DNA of 64,000 bases from Streptomyces kanamyceticus (lineage in GTDB: Bacteria; Actinomycetota; Actinomycetes; Streptomycetales; Streptomycetaceae): assembly GCF_008704495.1 (NCBI RefSeq), contig NZ_CP023699.1, positions 8,432,001-8,496,000 on the forward strand, in the 5' to 3' direction. Below, piece by piece: positions 56,763 to 64,000 of the stretch (positions are counted from its first letter, which is position 1; each line of letters begins with the position of its first letter). A program made the translations under genes and the position numbers. The notes under the pieces were generated by a model. That model saw nothing but the letters and a program-made list of their open reading frames with translations, searched no databases and was not told the DNA's origin.

Positions 56763-56957
56763 GCGGGGTACCTGACCAGCGAAGACGGGGGCGCTGGAAA
56801 TGTGGTCGCGGCGGGCACGACCGCCGGGTCATCATGACGACGTGATTCACGGACGCGACGGTGGGGCAGGTGTTGCCGCACCGCGCGGGCCGTGAGCGGC
56901 CCGCCCCCGGACCTCCCGTCCGGGATCCCCAGGGCCACCGACGAGAGGCAGAGGAAG

Positions 56958-57017
56958 ATGGTCTTCGACAAGCAAGAGACGGCGGGCGGCCCGACGTGTT
57001 GGCGCACGGCCAGGTAA
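56958..57017 (+). CDS. Possible 19-residue leader peptide ORF
   Basis: ATG behind AGAGGCAGAGGAAG, 19 codons (MVFDKQETAGGPTCWRTAR), stop TAA, 46 bases ahead of the HEAT-like gene. The strong ribosome site and position suggest a short upstream ORF; coding is unproven. Confidence 0.35.
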   Translation: MVFDKQETAGGPTCWRTAR

Positions 57018-57063
57018 TGCGTGATTCCCGGTTGCGTCGACGCTTGATGTGAGGCTGTTTCCC

Positions 57064-58482
57064 ATGTTCGATCCGGTCATAGCGCCCAGCGGTACGCTGC
57101 TCGGCCTGCTGCAGCGGGGCCGCGGCGACGGCACGCTGCACGCACTCACCGCACCACGGTCCGAGGCGCTCGCCGCCATCGACCACTGCGTACTGAGCGA
57201 CCCCCGCCACGACTGGCAGGTGGAGAACCGCTCCCTGTACTACGCCAGGCTCTACCTCGACCTGCACGGCGGGCTCGGGGAGATCGAGCGGCACCTGTTC
57301 GATGCCGAGGACGTCCTGGACACGGACGACTCCCGCACCGGGCTCGCCCTCGCCGTCCTCGGGCACCTCGCCTCCTACGGCAGGCATGACGCCCTCGAAC
57401 TGCTGCGCCGCTACGCGACGTACGGCACCAACTGGGCCTGGGCCCTCGACGAGCTGGCGCTGCGCGACGACGACGCGGGGCTGCGCGCCCTCGCGGCCCC
57501 CGTGCTCGCCAGGTTCCCCGCCGACGCGGAGGGTGAGGCCGAGCTGGCCGCCGTCGTGCGCGACGCCTACGAACCGAGGCCCTGGCGGCTCTGGGAGGAG
57601 GACCCGAGGGCCGAGGTCGGCGCACGCGTGCGTGCCGCGCGGGAACAGGGCTCCTTCGACCGCTGGCAGCGCCAGCTGCGACCGTCGGGGCCGCGCCCCG
57701 GATGGAGCGTCCAGGCCGTCTTCGACTGGGCACAGGAAGGTCTTGAGCGCGGCGCCGTGCTGTACGTGCCCGCCGCCCGCTGCCTGACCGCCGTCGCGGG
57801 ACCCGACGACCGCGCGGAGATCGTCGAGGCCGCCCGCAGCGGCTCCGACGGAGCGCGCGGCACGGCCCTTCGCTACCTGGCCGACGCCCGCGACCCCGAG
57901 GCGCTCGACCTCATCGAGTACGCCGCGGAGAGCACGTCACCGGTCGTGGTGGATGCCGCGACCGCCTCCTTCGAACGCATGCGCGATGTCGCCGCCGTCG
58001 AACGCGCGCGCCGCTGGGCCTACCGGCCCGACGCCCTCGGCGCCGCCGCGGGACGCCTGCTCGCCTGCCGGGGCGAGGCCAAGGACGACAAGCTGGTCCT
58101 TGCCGCGCTGCGGGAAGCCGTCCGCGGCGAAGGCCCCGACGCACCGACGCTGTGGAGCCTCGTCGACGGCGCGGGACGCCTCGGCATCGCCTGCGCGGCG
58201 CCCGTGCTGCGCCACGTCTACCGCGAGACCGCCTCCTCCCACCTCCGCGGCCGCGCCGCCCGCGCGCTCGCCGCGACCGACCCCTCCTTCGCCGCCGGAT
58301 TCGCCGTCGAGTGCCTCTGGGACTGCGAGGAGACCACCCGCGAAGTCGCCGCACGGCACGCGGAGACCGGTGACGCCCGCGTCGTCACCCAGCTCAGAAG
58401 GCTCGCCGCCGACCCCGCCGAAGAGGACGAGGTACAGACGGCGGTACGCAGCAGGATCGGGCCCGACGCGCCCGCGGTGTAA
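57064..58482 (+). CDS. HEAT-repeat-like helical protein
   Basis: 472 aa, soluble, nearly all helical, with HEAT-like pairs (RGTALRYLADARDPEALDLI, HLRGRAARALAATDPSFAAG, ETTREVAARHAETGDARVVT). Probably a scaffold or regulatory protein; partner unknown. ATG at 57064, preceded by GTGAGG; a GTG start at 57049 is possible. Confidence 0.8.
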   Translation: MFDPVIAPSGTLLGLLQRGRGDGTLHALTAPRSEALAAIDHCVLSDPRHDWQVENRSLYYARLYLDLHGGLGEIERHLFDAEDVLDTDDSRTGLALAVLGHLASYGRHDALELLRRYATYGTNWAWALDELALRDDDAGLRALAAPVLARFPADAEGEAELAAVVRDAYEPRPWRLWEEDPRAEVGARVRAAREQGSFDRWQRQLRPSGPRPGWSVQAVFDWAQEGLERGAVLYVPAARCLTAVAGPDDRAEIVEAARSGSDGARGTALRYLADARDPEALDLIEYAAESTSPVVVDAATASFERMRDVAAVERARRWAYRPDALGAAAGRLLACRGEAKDDKLVLAALREAVRGEGPDAPTLWSLVDGAGRLGIACAAPVLRHVYRETASSHLRGRAARALAATDPSFAAGFAVECLWDCEETTREVAARHAETGDARVVTQLRRLAADPAEEDEVQTAVRSRIGPDAPAV

Positions 58483-58641
58483 CCCGCCCCGGCCCCCGGC
58501 GCCGCGCTCAGCCGCCGCGCCCCGGCTTCGGGACATCGCCCCTTGTGCCGCGCCCGCCCCAGGACGGGCGCGGAGGGGAACGCTCATGGGACGTTCCCCG
58601 CCAGGAAAGATCCACGTTGACGCGGCCACGTCCCGCACGAC

Positions 58642-58677
58642 GACAACACCGGTATGCGAGTCAACACCGGTATGCGT
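58642..58677. repeat. 18-bp tandem duplication carrying two start codons
   Basis: AACACCGGTATGCGAGTC (58642-58659) is repeated with one change at 58660-58677. Each copy holds an ATG in frame with the glycosyltransferase, so it encodes MRVNTGMRV. Confidence 0.85.
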
Positions 58678-59796
58678 GTCGTCATCGTCACCGAATCCTT
58701 CCCTCCCGACGTCAACGGCGTGGCGCACTGCGCCCTGCAGACCGCACGGCAGCTCGCCGGCCGCGGTCACCAACCGCTCGTCGTCGCCCCGGCCACCGAG
58801 GCCGGGGCCCGGGCCGACGCCGGGGCACCGTGTCCCGTCGTCCGCGTCCCCTCCCTCCCACTGCCCGGCTATCCGCAGGTCAGGGTGGCGCTGCCGAGCC
58901 GCAGGGTGGCCGCCGCGCTGGCCGGGCACCGGGCCCAAGTGGTCCATCTGGCCAGCCCGTTCGTGCTCGGCGCCCGCGGCATGGCGGCCGCGGGACGGCT
59001 CGGCATCCCCGCCGTCGCCGTCTACCAGACGGACCTGGGCGGCTACGCGCGGACGTACGTGGGCATGGGGGAGTCCACCGCCTGGCGGCGCATCCGCGCT
59101 GTCCACACGGCCGCCGACCGCACCCTCGCCCCGTCGAGCGCCGCGCTGCGCGACCTGGAGGCGCACGGAGTGCCACGGGTGCGGCTGTGGCCGCGTGGCG
59201 TCGACACGGTCCGCTTCCGGCCCGCCCTGCGCGACGCGGCGCTGCGGCGCGCACTCGCCCCGGACGGCGAACTGATCGTCGGCTACGTGGGACGCCTCGC
59301 TCCGGAGAAGCGGGTCGAACTCCTGGCCGGGGTGTGCGCTCTGGAGGGCGTGCGCGTGGTCGTGGTGGGCGACGGGCCGAGCCAGGGCGCGGTGCGGGCC
59401 GCGCTGCCCGGAGCCGCCGTCCTCGGGCGGCGCACAGGACCCGAACTCGCCCGGATCTTCGCCTCCTTGGACCTGTTCGTCCACACCGGTCCCCTTGAGA
59501 CGTTCTGCCAGACCGTGCAGGAGGCCATGGCCAGCGGTGTGCCGGTGATCGCGCCCGCGGCGGGCGGACCACTCGACCTCGTCGTGCCGGGCAGGACCGG
59601 TGTCCTGGTGCCGCCGGACGACGCGGCCGCGGTGCGCGACGCCGTCTGGGCCCTGGCCGCCGACCCAGGGCTACGGGCCGCGTACGGGGCGGCGGGGCGC
59701 GCGGCCGTCGCGGGGCGCACCTGGGAAGCGGTGGGCGAGCAACTCGTCGGCCACTACGAAGAGGTGCTCGCGGCGCGGACGGTGGTGGCGGCGTGA
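58672..59796 (+). CDS. GT4-family glycosyltransferase
   Basis: 374 aa. GT-B fold: MRVVIVTESFPPDVNGVAHC, GYVGRLAPEKRVELLAGV, and the donor motif LETFCQTVQEAMASGVPVIA with EX7E. Resembles PimB/MgtA-type mannosyltransferases acting on lipid acceptors at the membrane. ATG 58672 gives the family start; 58654 is equally in frame because of an 18-bp duplication. No good ribosome site, so leaderless translation is possible. Overlaps the next gene by four bases. Confidence 0.9.
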   Translation: MRVVIVTESFPPDVNGVAHCALQTARQLAGRGHQPLVVAPATEAGARADAGAPCPVVRVPSLPLPGYPQVRVALPSRRVAAALAGHRAQVVHLASPFVLGARGMAAAGRLGIPAVAVYQTDLGGYARTYVGMGESTAWRRIRAVHTAADRTLAPSSAALRDLEAHGVPRVRLWPRGVDTVRFRPALRDAALRRALAPDGELIVGYVGRLAPEKRVELLAGVCALEGVRVVVVGDGPSQGAVRAALPGAAVLGRRTGPELARIFASLDLFVHTGPLETFCQTVQEAMASGVPVIAPAAGGPLDLVVPGRTGVLVPPDDAAAVRDAVWALAADPGLRAAYGAAGRAAVAGRTWEAVGEQLVGHYEEVLAARTVVAA

Positions 59797-61073
59797 GCGG
59801 GGGCGGAGGAGTCGAGTGGGGCGGGGATGTCGGGCGGTTCGGTGGTGGGGGGCTGGGTGCGTCGGGTGCATCGAGTGTGGTGGGCGCGCCGGGTAAGTCC
59901 GGCGCGGCGCTGCGGATCGTGCGGGTCGCCAACTTCGTCACGCCGTCGTCCGGCGGACTGCGCACCGCACTCGGGGAGTTGGGGCGGGGCTATCTCGCGG
60001 CGGGACACGAGCCCGTGCTCGTCGTACCCGGGGAGCGCGCGTCGGTCCGCGACACCGAGCAGGGGCGCGTCCTGACCGTGCCGGGTCCGGTACTGCCCGG
60101 CACCGGTGGCTATCGGGTCCTCGCCGACCGGCGCAGGGTGGCCAGGCTCCTGGAGCGGCTCGCCCCCGACCGGCTGGAGGTCTCGGACCGCACCACGCTG
60201 CGCTGGACCGGGGCGTGGGCCAGGCGGGCCAGGATCCCGGCCGTGATGGTCTCCCACGAGACGGCGGACGGCGTCCTCGGCACGTGGGGCCTGCCGCCCG
60301 CCGCGGCCCGGCGCGCCGCCGACGCGCTCAACACCCGTACGGCGCACGCGTACACGCGCGTGGTGTGCACCACGCGCTGGGCCGAGCGTGAATTCCGCCG
60401 CGTCGGGGCACGCAACGTCGTCCATGCCCCGCTCGGCGTCGACCTCGTGGACCATCACCCCGGACTCCACGACCGAGAGGTACGGGCACGGCACGCGCGC
60501 GTGGACGAGGTGCTGCTGGTGCTCTGCTCCCGGCTCTCCGTGGAGAAGCGGCCGGGGACGGCCCTCGACGCGCTGGCGGAGCTGCGGGCGAGCGGGCTGC
60601 GGGCGGTACTCGTCGTCGCGGGTGAGGGACCGCTGCGCGGGCGGCTCGAACGGCGGGCACGGGAGCGGCGGTTGCCGGTGACCTTCCTCGGCCACGTCGC
60701 CGACCGCGCGGAACTCGGCGCCTTGCAGGCCGCGGCCGACGTCTGTCTGGCACCAGGGCCGTGCGAGACGTTCGGGCTCGCCGCCCTGGAGGCCCTGGCG
60801 TGCGGCACGCCCGTGGTGGCCAGCGCCTCGTCGGCGCTGCCGGAGGTCGTCGGTGCCGCGGGGGCCGTCGCGCGCGACTCGGGGGAGGGCTTCGCGCTCG
60901 CGGTCCGCGCGGTCCTCGCACGTACGGAGCGGTCGCGGCGCGCGGCGGCACGCGCGCGTGCGGAGTGCTTCGGGTGGGACGCGGCGGTCGCGGCGTTCCT
61001 CGCGGCGCATGAGGCGGCGCCGGGATCCGCATGGGAACGGGCGTCCAGGAGGGGTTCACATGTCGGGAGTTGA
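59793..61073 (+). CDS. GT4-family glycosyltransferase, second
   Basis: 426 aa. A Gly/Ser-rich N-terminal 40 residues, then GT-B: LRIVRVANFVTPSSGGLRTA, LVLCSRLSVEKRPGTALDAL, GPCETFGLAALEALACGTPV. GTG overlaps the previous stop (GTGA). With its neighbour and the SGNH gene it forms a three-gene overlapping operon for a glycoconjugate. Confidence 0.9.
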   Translation: MSGGGGVEWGGDVGRFGGGGLGASGASSVVGAPGKSGAALRIVRVANFVTPSSGGLRTALGELGRGYLAAGHEPVLVVPGERASVRDTEQGRVLTVPGPVLPGTGGYRVLADRRRVARLLERLAPDRLEVSDRTTLRWTGAWARRARIPAVMVSHETADGVLGTWGLPPAAARRAADALNTRTAHAYTRVVCTTRWAEREFRRVGARNVVHAPLGVDLVDHHPGLHDREVRARHARVDEVLLVLCSRLSVEKRPGTALDALAELRASGLRAVLVVAGEGPLRGRLERRARERRLPVTFLGHVADRAELGALQAAADVCLAPGPCETFGLAALEALACGTPVVASASSALPEVVGAAGAVARDSGEGFALAVRAVLARTERSRRAAARARAECFGWDAAVAAFLAAHEAAPGSAWERASRRGSHVGS

Positions 61074-61998
61074 CCAGCCGCCGCAGTCACCGGAGCCGGA
61101 AGCGGAGTGGGAGCCGGGACCAGCGTGGGAGCCGGAGCCGGAGCCGGAGCCGGGCCAGTGGCCCGTGCCCGATGGCCCCCTGCGGTTCGCCGCGCTGGGT
61201 GATTCGCTCACCGAAGGCGTGGGCGACCCCGTGGACGGCGCCTGGCGCGGCTGGGCGGCGCTGCTCGCCGAGGGGATCGCGTCGCCCGGGCGCGAGGTGG
61301 AGCTGCACAACCTCGCCGTCAGCGGCGCCCAGACCTCGGACGTGCTGCTGCGCCAGACCCCCGCGGCACTCGCTCTGCGCCCCGACATCGTCTCCGTCGT
61401 CGTGGGCGTCAACGACACCCTGCGGCAGACCTTCGACATCCACGCCGTGGCCGCCCGCCTAGACGAGGTCTACGGGGCCCTCACCGCCCGGGGAGCCGTG
61501 CTGCTCACCGCGTGCCTGCCCGACCCGGGCACGATGCTCGGTCTGCCCGGCGTCCTGGCCAGACCGCTGGCCCGCCGACAGGGCGCGGTCAACGCCGTCG
61601 TGCACGCGCTCTCCCGGCGCCACGGCGCCGTTCATCTGCACGCCGCCGAGGGCGACCTGGCCGCCGACCGGACCCTGTGGAGTGCGGACCGGCTGCACCC
61701 CGGCGAGCGCGGTCACCGGGTCTTCGCCGCCGGTTTCCACGCCCTCCTCGTCGACCGGGGGCTCGCGGCGGGCACGCCGCCCGCGCGCGAGCCCGAACTG
61801 CCCCCGCCCACGCGTTCCGCGAGCTTGTGGTGGTTGGCCACCGCGGGCACGGGGTGGGTGGCGCGCCGGTGCACCGACCTGCTGCCCCAACTCCTCGCCC
61901 TCGCGGCCGACGAGGTGCGGCATCAGGCGCGGGGCACCAGCGGCCGCCTCGATGTGAGCGCTTCGCACGCGGTGGCCGCGGCCCTGGCCGCTCTTTGA
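61060..61998 (+). CDS. SGNH/GDSL-family hydrolase
   Basis: 312 aa. An acidic Pro/Glu-Trp head (EWEPGPAWEPEPEPEPG, residues about 15-32), then the SGNH fold: GDSLTEGVGD, GAQTSDVLLR, VGVNDTLRQ and DRLHPGERGH. No signal peptide. Could deacylate the lipid that the two glycosyltransferases act on. ATG behind AGGAGGGG overlaps the previous gene by 14 bases. Confidence 0.9.
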   Translation: MSGVDQPPQSPEPEAEWEPGPAWEPEPEPEPGQWPVPDGPLRFAALGDSLTEGVGDPVDGAWRGWAALLAEGIASPGREVELHNLAVSGAQTSDVLLRQTPAALALRPDIVSVVVGVNDTLRQTFDIHAVAARLDEVYGALTARGAVLLTACLPDPGTMLGLPGVLARPLARRQGAVNAVVHALSRRHGAVHLHAAEGDLAADRTLWSADRLHPGERGHRVFAAGFHALLVDRGLAAGTPPAREPELPPPTRSASLWWLATAGTGWVARRCTDLLPQLLALAADEVRHQARGTSGRLDVSASHAVAAALAAL

Positions 61999-62035
61999 GG
62001 GGCCCGAAGGCTCCGGGCCCCGGGCCTGGCGGGGC

Positions 62036-62905
62036 TCAGCGCCACCCGGTCGGGACGAAGCGCACCGGCGTTCCCGGCACCGCCTGGGCCGCCGCGGCGA
62101 GGTCCGGTTCGCGGACGACAGCGACCACCGGGTAGCCCCCGGTGGTCGGGTGGTCGGCGAGGAAGACCACCGGTCTGCCGTCCGGCGGCACCTGGACGGC
62201 GCCGAGCACCATGCCCTCGCTGGGCAGTTCGCCGTGGACCGCGCGTTCCAGAGCGGGACCTTCGGTGCGCAGGCCGATGCGGTTGCTCGCCGACGACACC
62301 CGGTACGCGCGCGTGGCGAGCGTGTGCAGTGCCGCGGGCGTGAACCAGTCGGCGCGCGGCCCACGGGCCACGCGCAGTACCAGCTCCCGGGGCGGCGCGG
62401 GCTGCGGCACGGTGTCCACGCGCGCGTGGGTGCCGCTAGGGCTTCCCAGGGGCAGTACGGCGCCGGTCGTGAGCGGCGGCGGACCCAGGCCGGAGAGGAG
62501 GTCCGTGGAGCGGCTGCCGAGCACCGGGTCGACCTGTACGCCGCCGTCGAACGCGAGGTAGCAACGTACTCCGGAGCGTGCGGCTCCCACGTCGAGGAGC
62601 GCTCCTGCGGGGACCCGTATCGCCGCGCCCCAGGGCGCGGGGCGGCCGTCCACGGTCACCGGGCAGGGCGCGCCGCCGACCGCCACGGTGACCGGTCGGC
62701 GCGGGCGCAGGGCGCAGCCGTCGAGGGTGGTCTCCAGGACCGCGGCATCGGGCGGGTTGCCCACCAGACGGTTGACCAGGCGCGCCGCGGGCTGGTCGAG
62801 GGCCCCGGAGCGGGGCACCCCGAGATGGGCGTGCCCGGGGCGCCCGCGGTCCTGCACGGTGGTCAGCGCCCCGGCCCGTACGACGGCGAAGGCACGGTCG
62901 CTCAT
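62036..62905 (-). CDS. pxpC: 5-oxoprolinase subunit C (PxpC, biotin-dependent carboxyltransferase fold)
   Basis: 289 aa KipA/AHS2-type protein: starts FAVVRAGALTTVQDRGRPGH, and has GNPPDAAVLETTLDGCALRP and HPTTGGYPVVAVV. Works with PxpA and PxpB to cleave 5-oxoproline to glutamate with ATP. ATG overlaps the PxpB stop. Confidence 0.94.
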   Translation of the reverse strand: MSDRAFAVVRAGALTTVQDRGRPGHAHLGVPRSGALDQPAARLVNRLVGNPPDAAVLETTLDGCALRPRRPVTVAVGGAPCPVTVDGRPAPWGAAIRVPAGALLDVGAARSGVRCYLAFDGGVQVDPVLGSRSTDLLSGLGPPPLTTGAVLPLGSPSGTHARVDTVPQPAPPRELVLRVARGPRADWFTPAALHTLATRAYRVSSASNRIGLRTEGPALERAVHGELPSEGMVLGAVQVPPDGRPVVFLADHPTTGGYPVVAVVREPDLAAAAQAVPGTPVRFVPTGWR

Positions 62906-63516
62906 CGCTCCTCCGCCACGAACCGGACGCGCACACCGGGCGCGAGGAGCGCGGCGGGCACGCGCGCGTGGTCCCACAGGACGGCGTCCGTCGAGCCGAT
63001 CAGCTGCCAGCCGCCGGGCGACGCGCGCGGGTAGACGCCCGTGTACGGCCCCGCCAGGGCGACGCTGCCCGCCGGTACGGACGTACGGGGCGTGGTCCTG
63101 CGCGGCACCGCGCGGCCCTCCGGGAGTCCGGTGAGATAGCCGAAGCCGGGGGCGAACCCGCAGAAGGCGACGCGGTATTCGGCCGCCGAGTGGATCCGGG
63201 CGACCTCGCTCTCGGCCACGCCCCAGTGCGCCGCCACCTCGGCGAGATCGGGTCCTTCGTAGCGCACGGGTATCTCCAGCGCGGCCCCCGCGTGTGCGGG
63301 CAGCGGCGGAATCTCCCAGCCGGGCAGCTGCGCCCGTACGCGGCCGGGGTCGTCGAGGCCGTCGAGGAGCACCGTGCGGGCGGCGGGGACGATCTCCCGT
63401 ACGCGTAGCTCGCCCGTGGCACGGCGGCGCAGCAGCTCGGCGTGGAGTGCCTGGGCCTCGGCGCCGTCGGCCAGTTCGACGAGCAGGGCCCGGTCGCCGA
63501 CCGGCAGGGCCCTCAT
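62902..63516 (-). CDS. pxpB: 5-oxoprolinase subunit B (PxpB)
   Basis: 204 aa KipI/AHS1-type: MRALPVGDRALLVEL, IPVRYEGPDLAEVAAHWG and FAPGFGYLTGLPE. The conserved glycine-rich PGGWQLIG is near the end. ATG at 63516 overlaps the PxpA stop (ATGA). Confidence 0.94.
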   Translation of the reverse strand: MRALPVGDRALLVELADGAEAQALHAELLRRRATGELRVREIVPAARTVLLDGLDDPGRVRAQLPGWEIPPLPAHAGAALEIPVRYEGPDLAEVAAHWGVAESEVARIHSAAEYRVAFCGFAPGFGYLTGLPEGRAVPRRTTPRTSVPAGSVALAGPYTGVYPRASPGGWQLIGSTDAVLWDHARVPAALLAPGVRVRFVAEER

Positions 63517-64000
63517 GCGAAGGCCGCCACGCGTACGCCCGCCGCTTCCAGGCGGGCCCGGACCCGGCGGGCCAGACCCACCGCGCCCGGGGTGTCGCCG
63601 TGCAGGCACAGCGACCGCGCGCCGACCGCGATCCGGCGCCCGCCGTGCGAGGTGACGACGCCGGACGTGGCCATGCCGACGGACCGTTCGGCGACGGCGT
63701 CCTCCTCGGTGATCACGGCACCGTCGCTGCCGCGCGGCACCAAGGTGCCCTCGTCGGTGTAGGCGCGGTCCGCGAACGCCTCGGTGACGGCCGGGAGTCC
63801 GGCCTTCTCCGCCCTCTCCAGGAGGCGCGACCCGGGCAGCCCGAGTACCGGCAGTGCGGCGTCGGCGAGCAGCACTCCGTCGACGACCGCGCGGGCCTGC
63901 TCCTCGTCGGCCACGACGCGGTTGTAGAGCGCGCCGTGCGGCTTCACGTACGACACGCGCGTGCCCGCCGCGCGCGCGAAGACCTCCAGGGCGCCGATCT
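63513..64000 (-). CDS. pxpA: 5-oxoprolinase subunit A (PxpA, LamB/YcsF), 5' end outside the window
   Basis: About 162 visible residues of the C-terminal part: RVSYVKPHGALYNRVVAD, DRAYTDEGTLVPRG and SLCLHGDTPGAV. The gene runs past base 64000, so its start is not here. First gene of the pxpA-pxpB-pxpC operon, all joined by ATGA overlaps. Confidence 0.95.
   Translation of the reverse strand, partial: IGALEVFARAAGTRVSYVKPHGALYNRVVADEEQARAVVDGVLLADAALPVLGLPGSRLLERAEKAGLPAVTEAFADRAYTDEGTLVPRGSDGAVITEEDAVAERSVGMATSGVVTSHGGRRIAVGARSLCLHGDTPGAVGLARRVRARLEAAGVRVAAFA

Overview
The window reads as chromosomal DNA of a Streptomyces or very close relative. It is very GC-rich, with third codon positions almost entirely G or C, frequent GTG and TTG starts, and tight ATGA/GTGA gene overlaps. 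It also carries lineage markers: SmeA/SffA, RbpA behind a sigma-R promoter, RibM inside the riboflavin operon, SigE-family sigma factors, DUF6114/DUF6230/DUF6629 proteins and a DasR-type chitinase promoter. From memory, the order on the right (rib operon, hisEG, chitinase, Lrp, amidohydrolase, Ppm, FxsA, RbpA, MFS, GDPD, YczE/MocR, SffA/SmeA) resembles the core region around SCO1400-SCO1443 of S. coelicolor.

Region 1 (1-16126) is the end of a type I modular polyketide cluster. A PKS gene that begins before the window (tail of a KR, ACP, then a full KS-AT(methylmalonyl)-DH-KR-ACP module and a C-terminal docking domain) is followed by a one-module PKS (docking-KS-AT(malonyl)-degenerate KR-ACP) without thioesterase. 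Next come a discrete alpha/beta hydrolase, an exported FAD-linked oxidase, a TetR regulator, an SDR and a VOC protein. The first PKS carries two single-base frame breaks, the first at the near edge and the second inside a strongly G-depleted, C-rich patch; a second such patch spans its KR. These patches match the described GRINS phenomenon.

Region 2 (16297-22446) is the FMN-riboswitch-controlled riboflavin operon ribD-ribE-ribM-ribBA-ribH, followed on the same strand by hisE, hisG and a small PH-domain membrane protein. Region 3 (22477-38223) holds a CNNM/CorC pair behind a leader that can hide its ribosome binding site, an EccA-like AAA+ protein, a uridine-kinase-like protein, a Tat-exported C39-type peptidase, a SigE-family sigma factor with a membrane-anchored beta-propeller partner, a four-unit ~165-bp tandem repeat with conserved hairpins, an M1 aminopeptidase, and a DUF6230/DUF6114 pair divergent from a TetR gene.

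Region 4 (38248-49507) holds a secreted GH18 chitinase with a DasR-like site in its promoter spacer, an acyl-CoA dehydrogenase, an APH-type kinase, an Lrp regulator, an amidohydrolase, polyprenol-phosphate-mannose synthase, FxsA and RbpA. Region 5 (49677-64000) holds an MFS transporter, GDPD, a YczE/MocR divergent pair, the sporulation pair smeA-sffA, ankyrin and HEAT-like proteins, two GT4 glycosyltransferases with an SGNH hydrolase in one overlapping operon, and pxpABC (5-oxoprolinase), whose pxpA runs off the right edge. I saw no rRNA, tRNA, CRISPR array or transposase.
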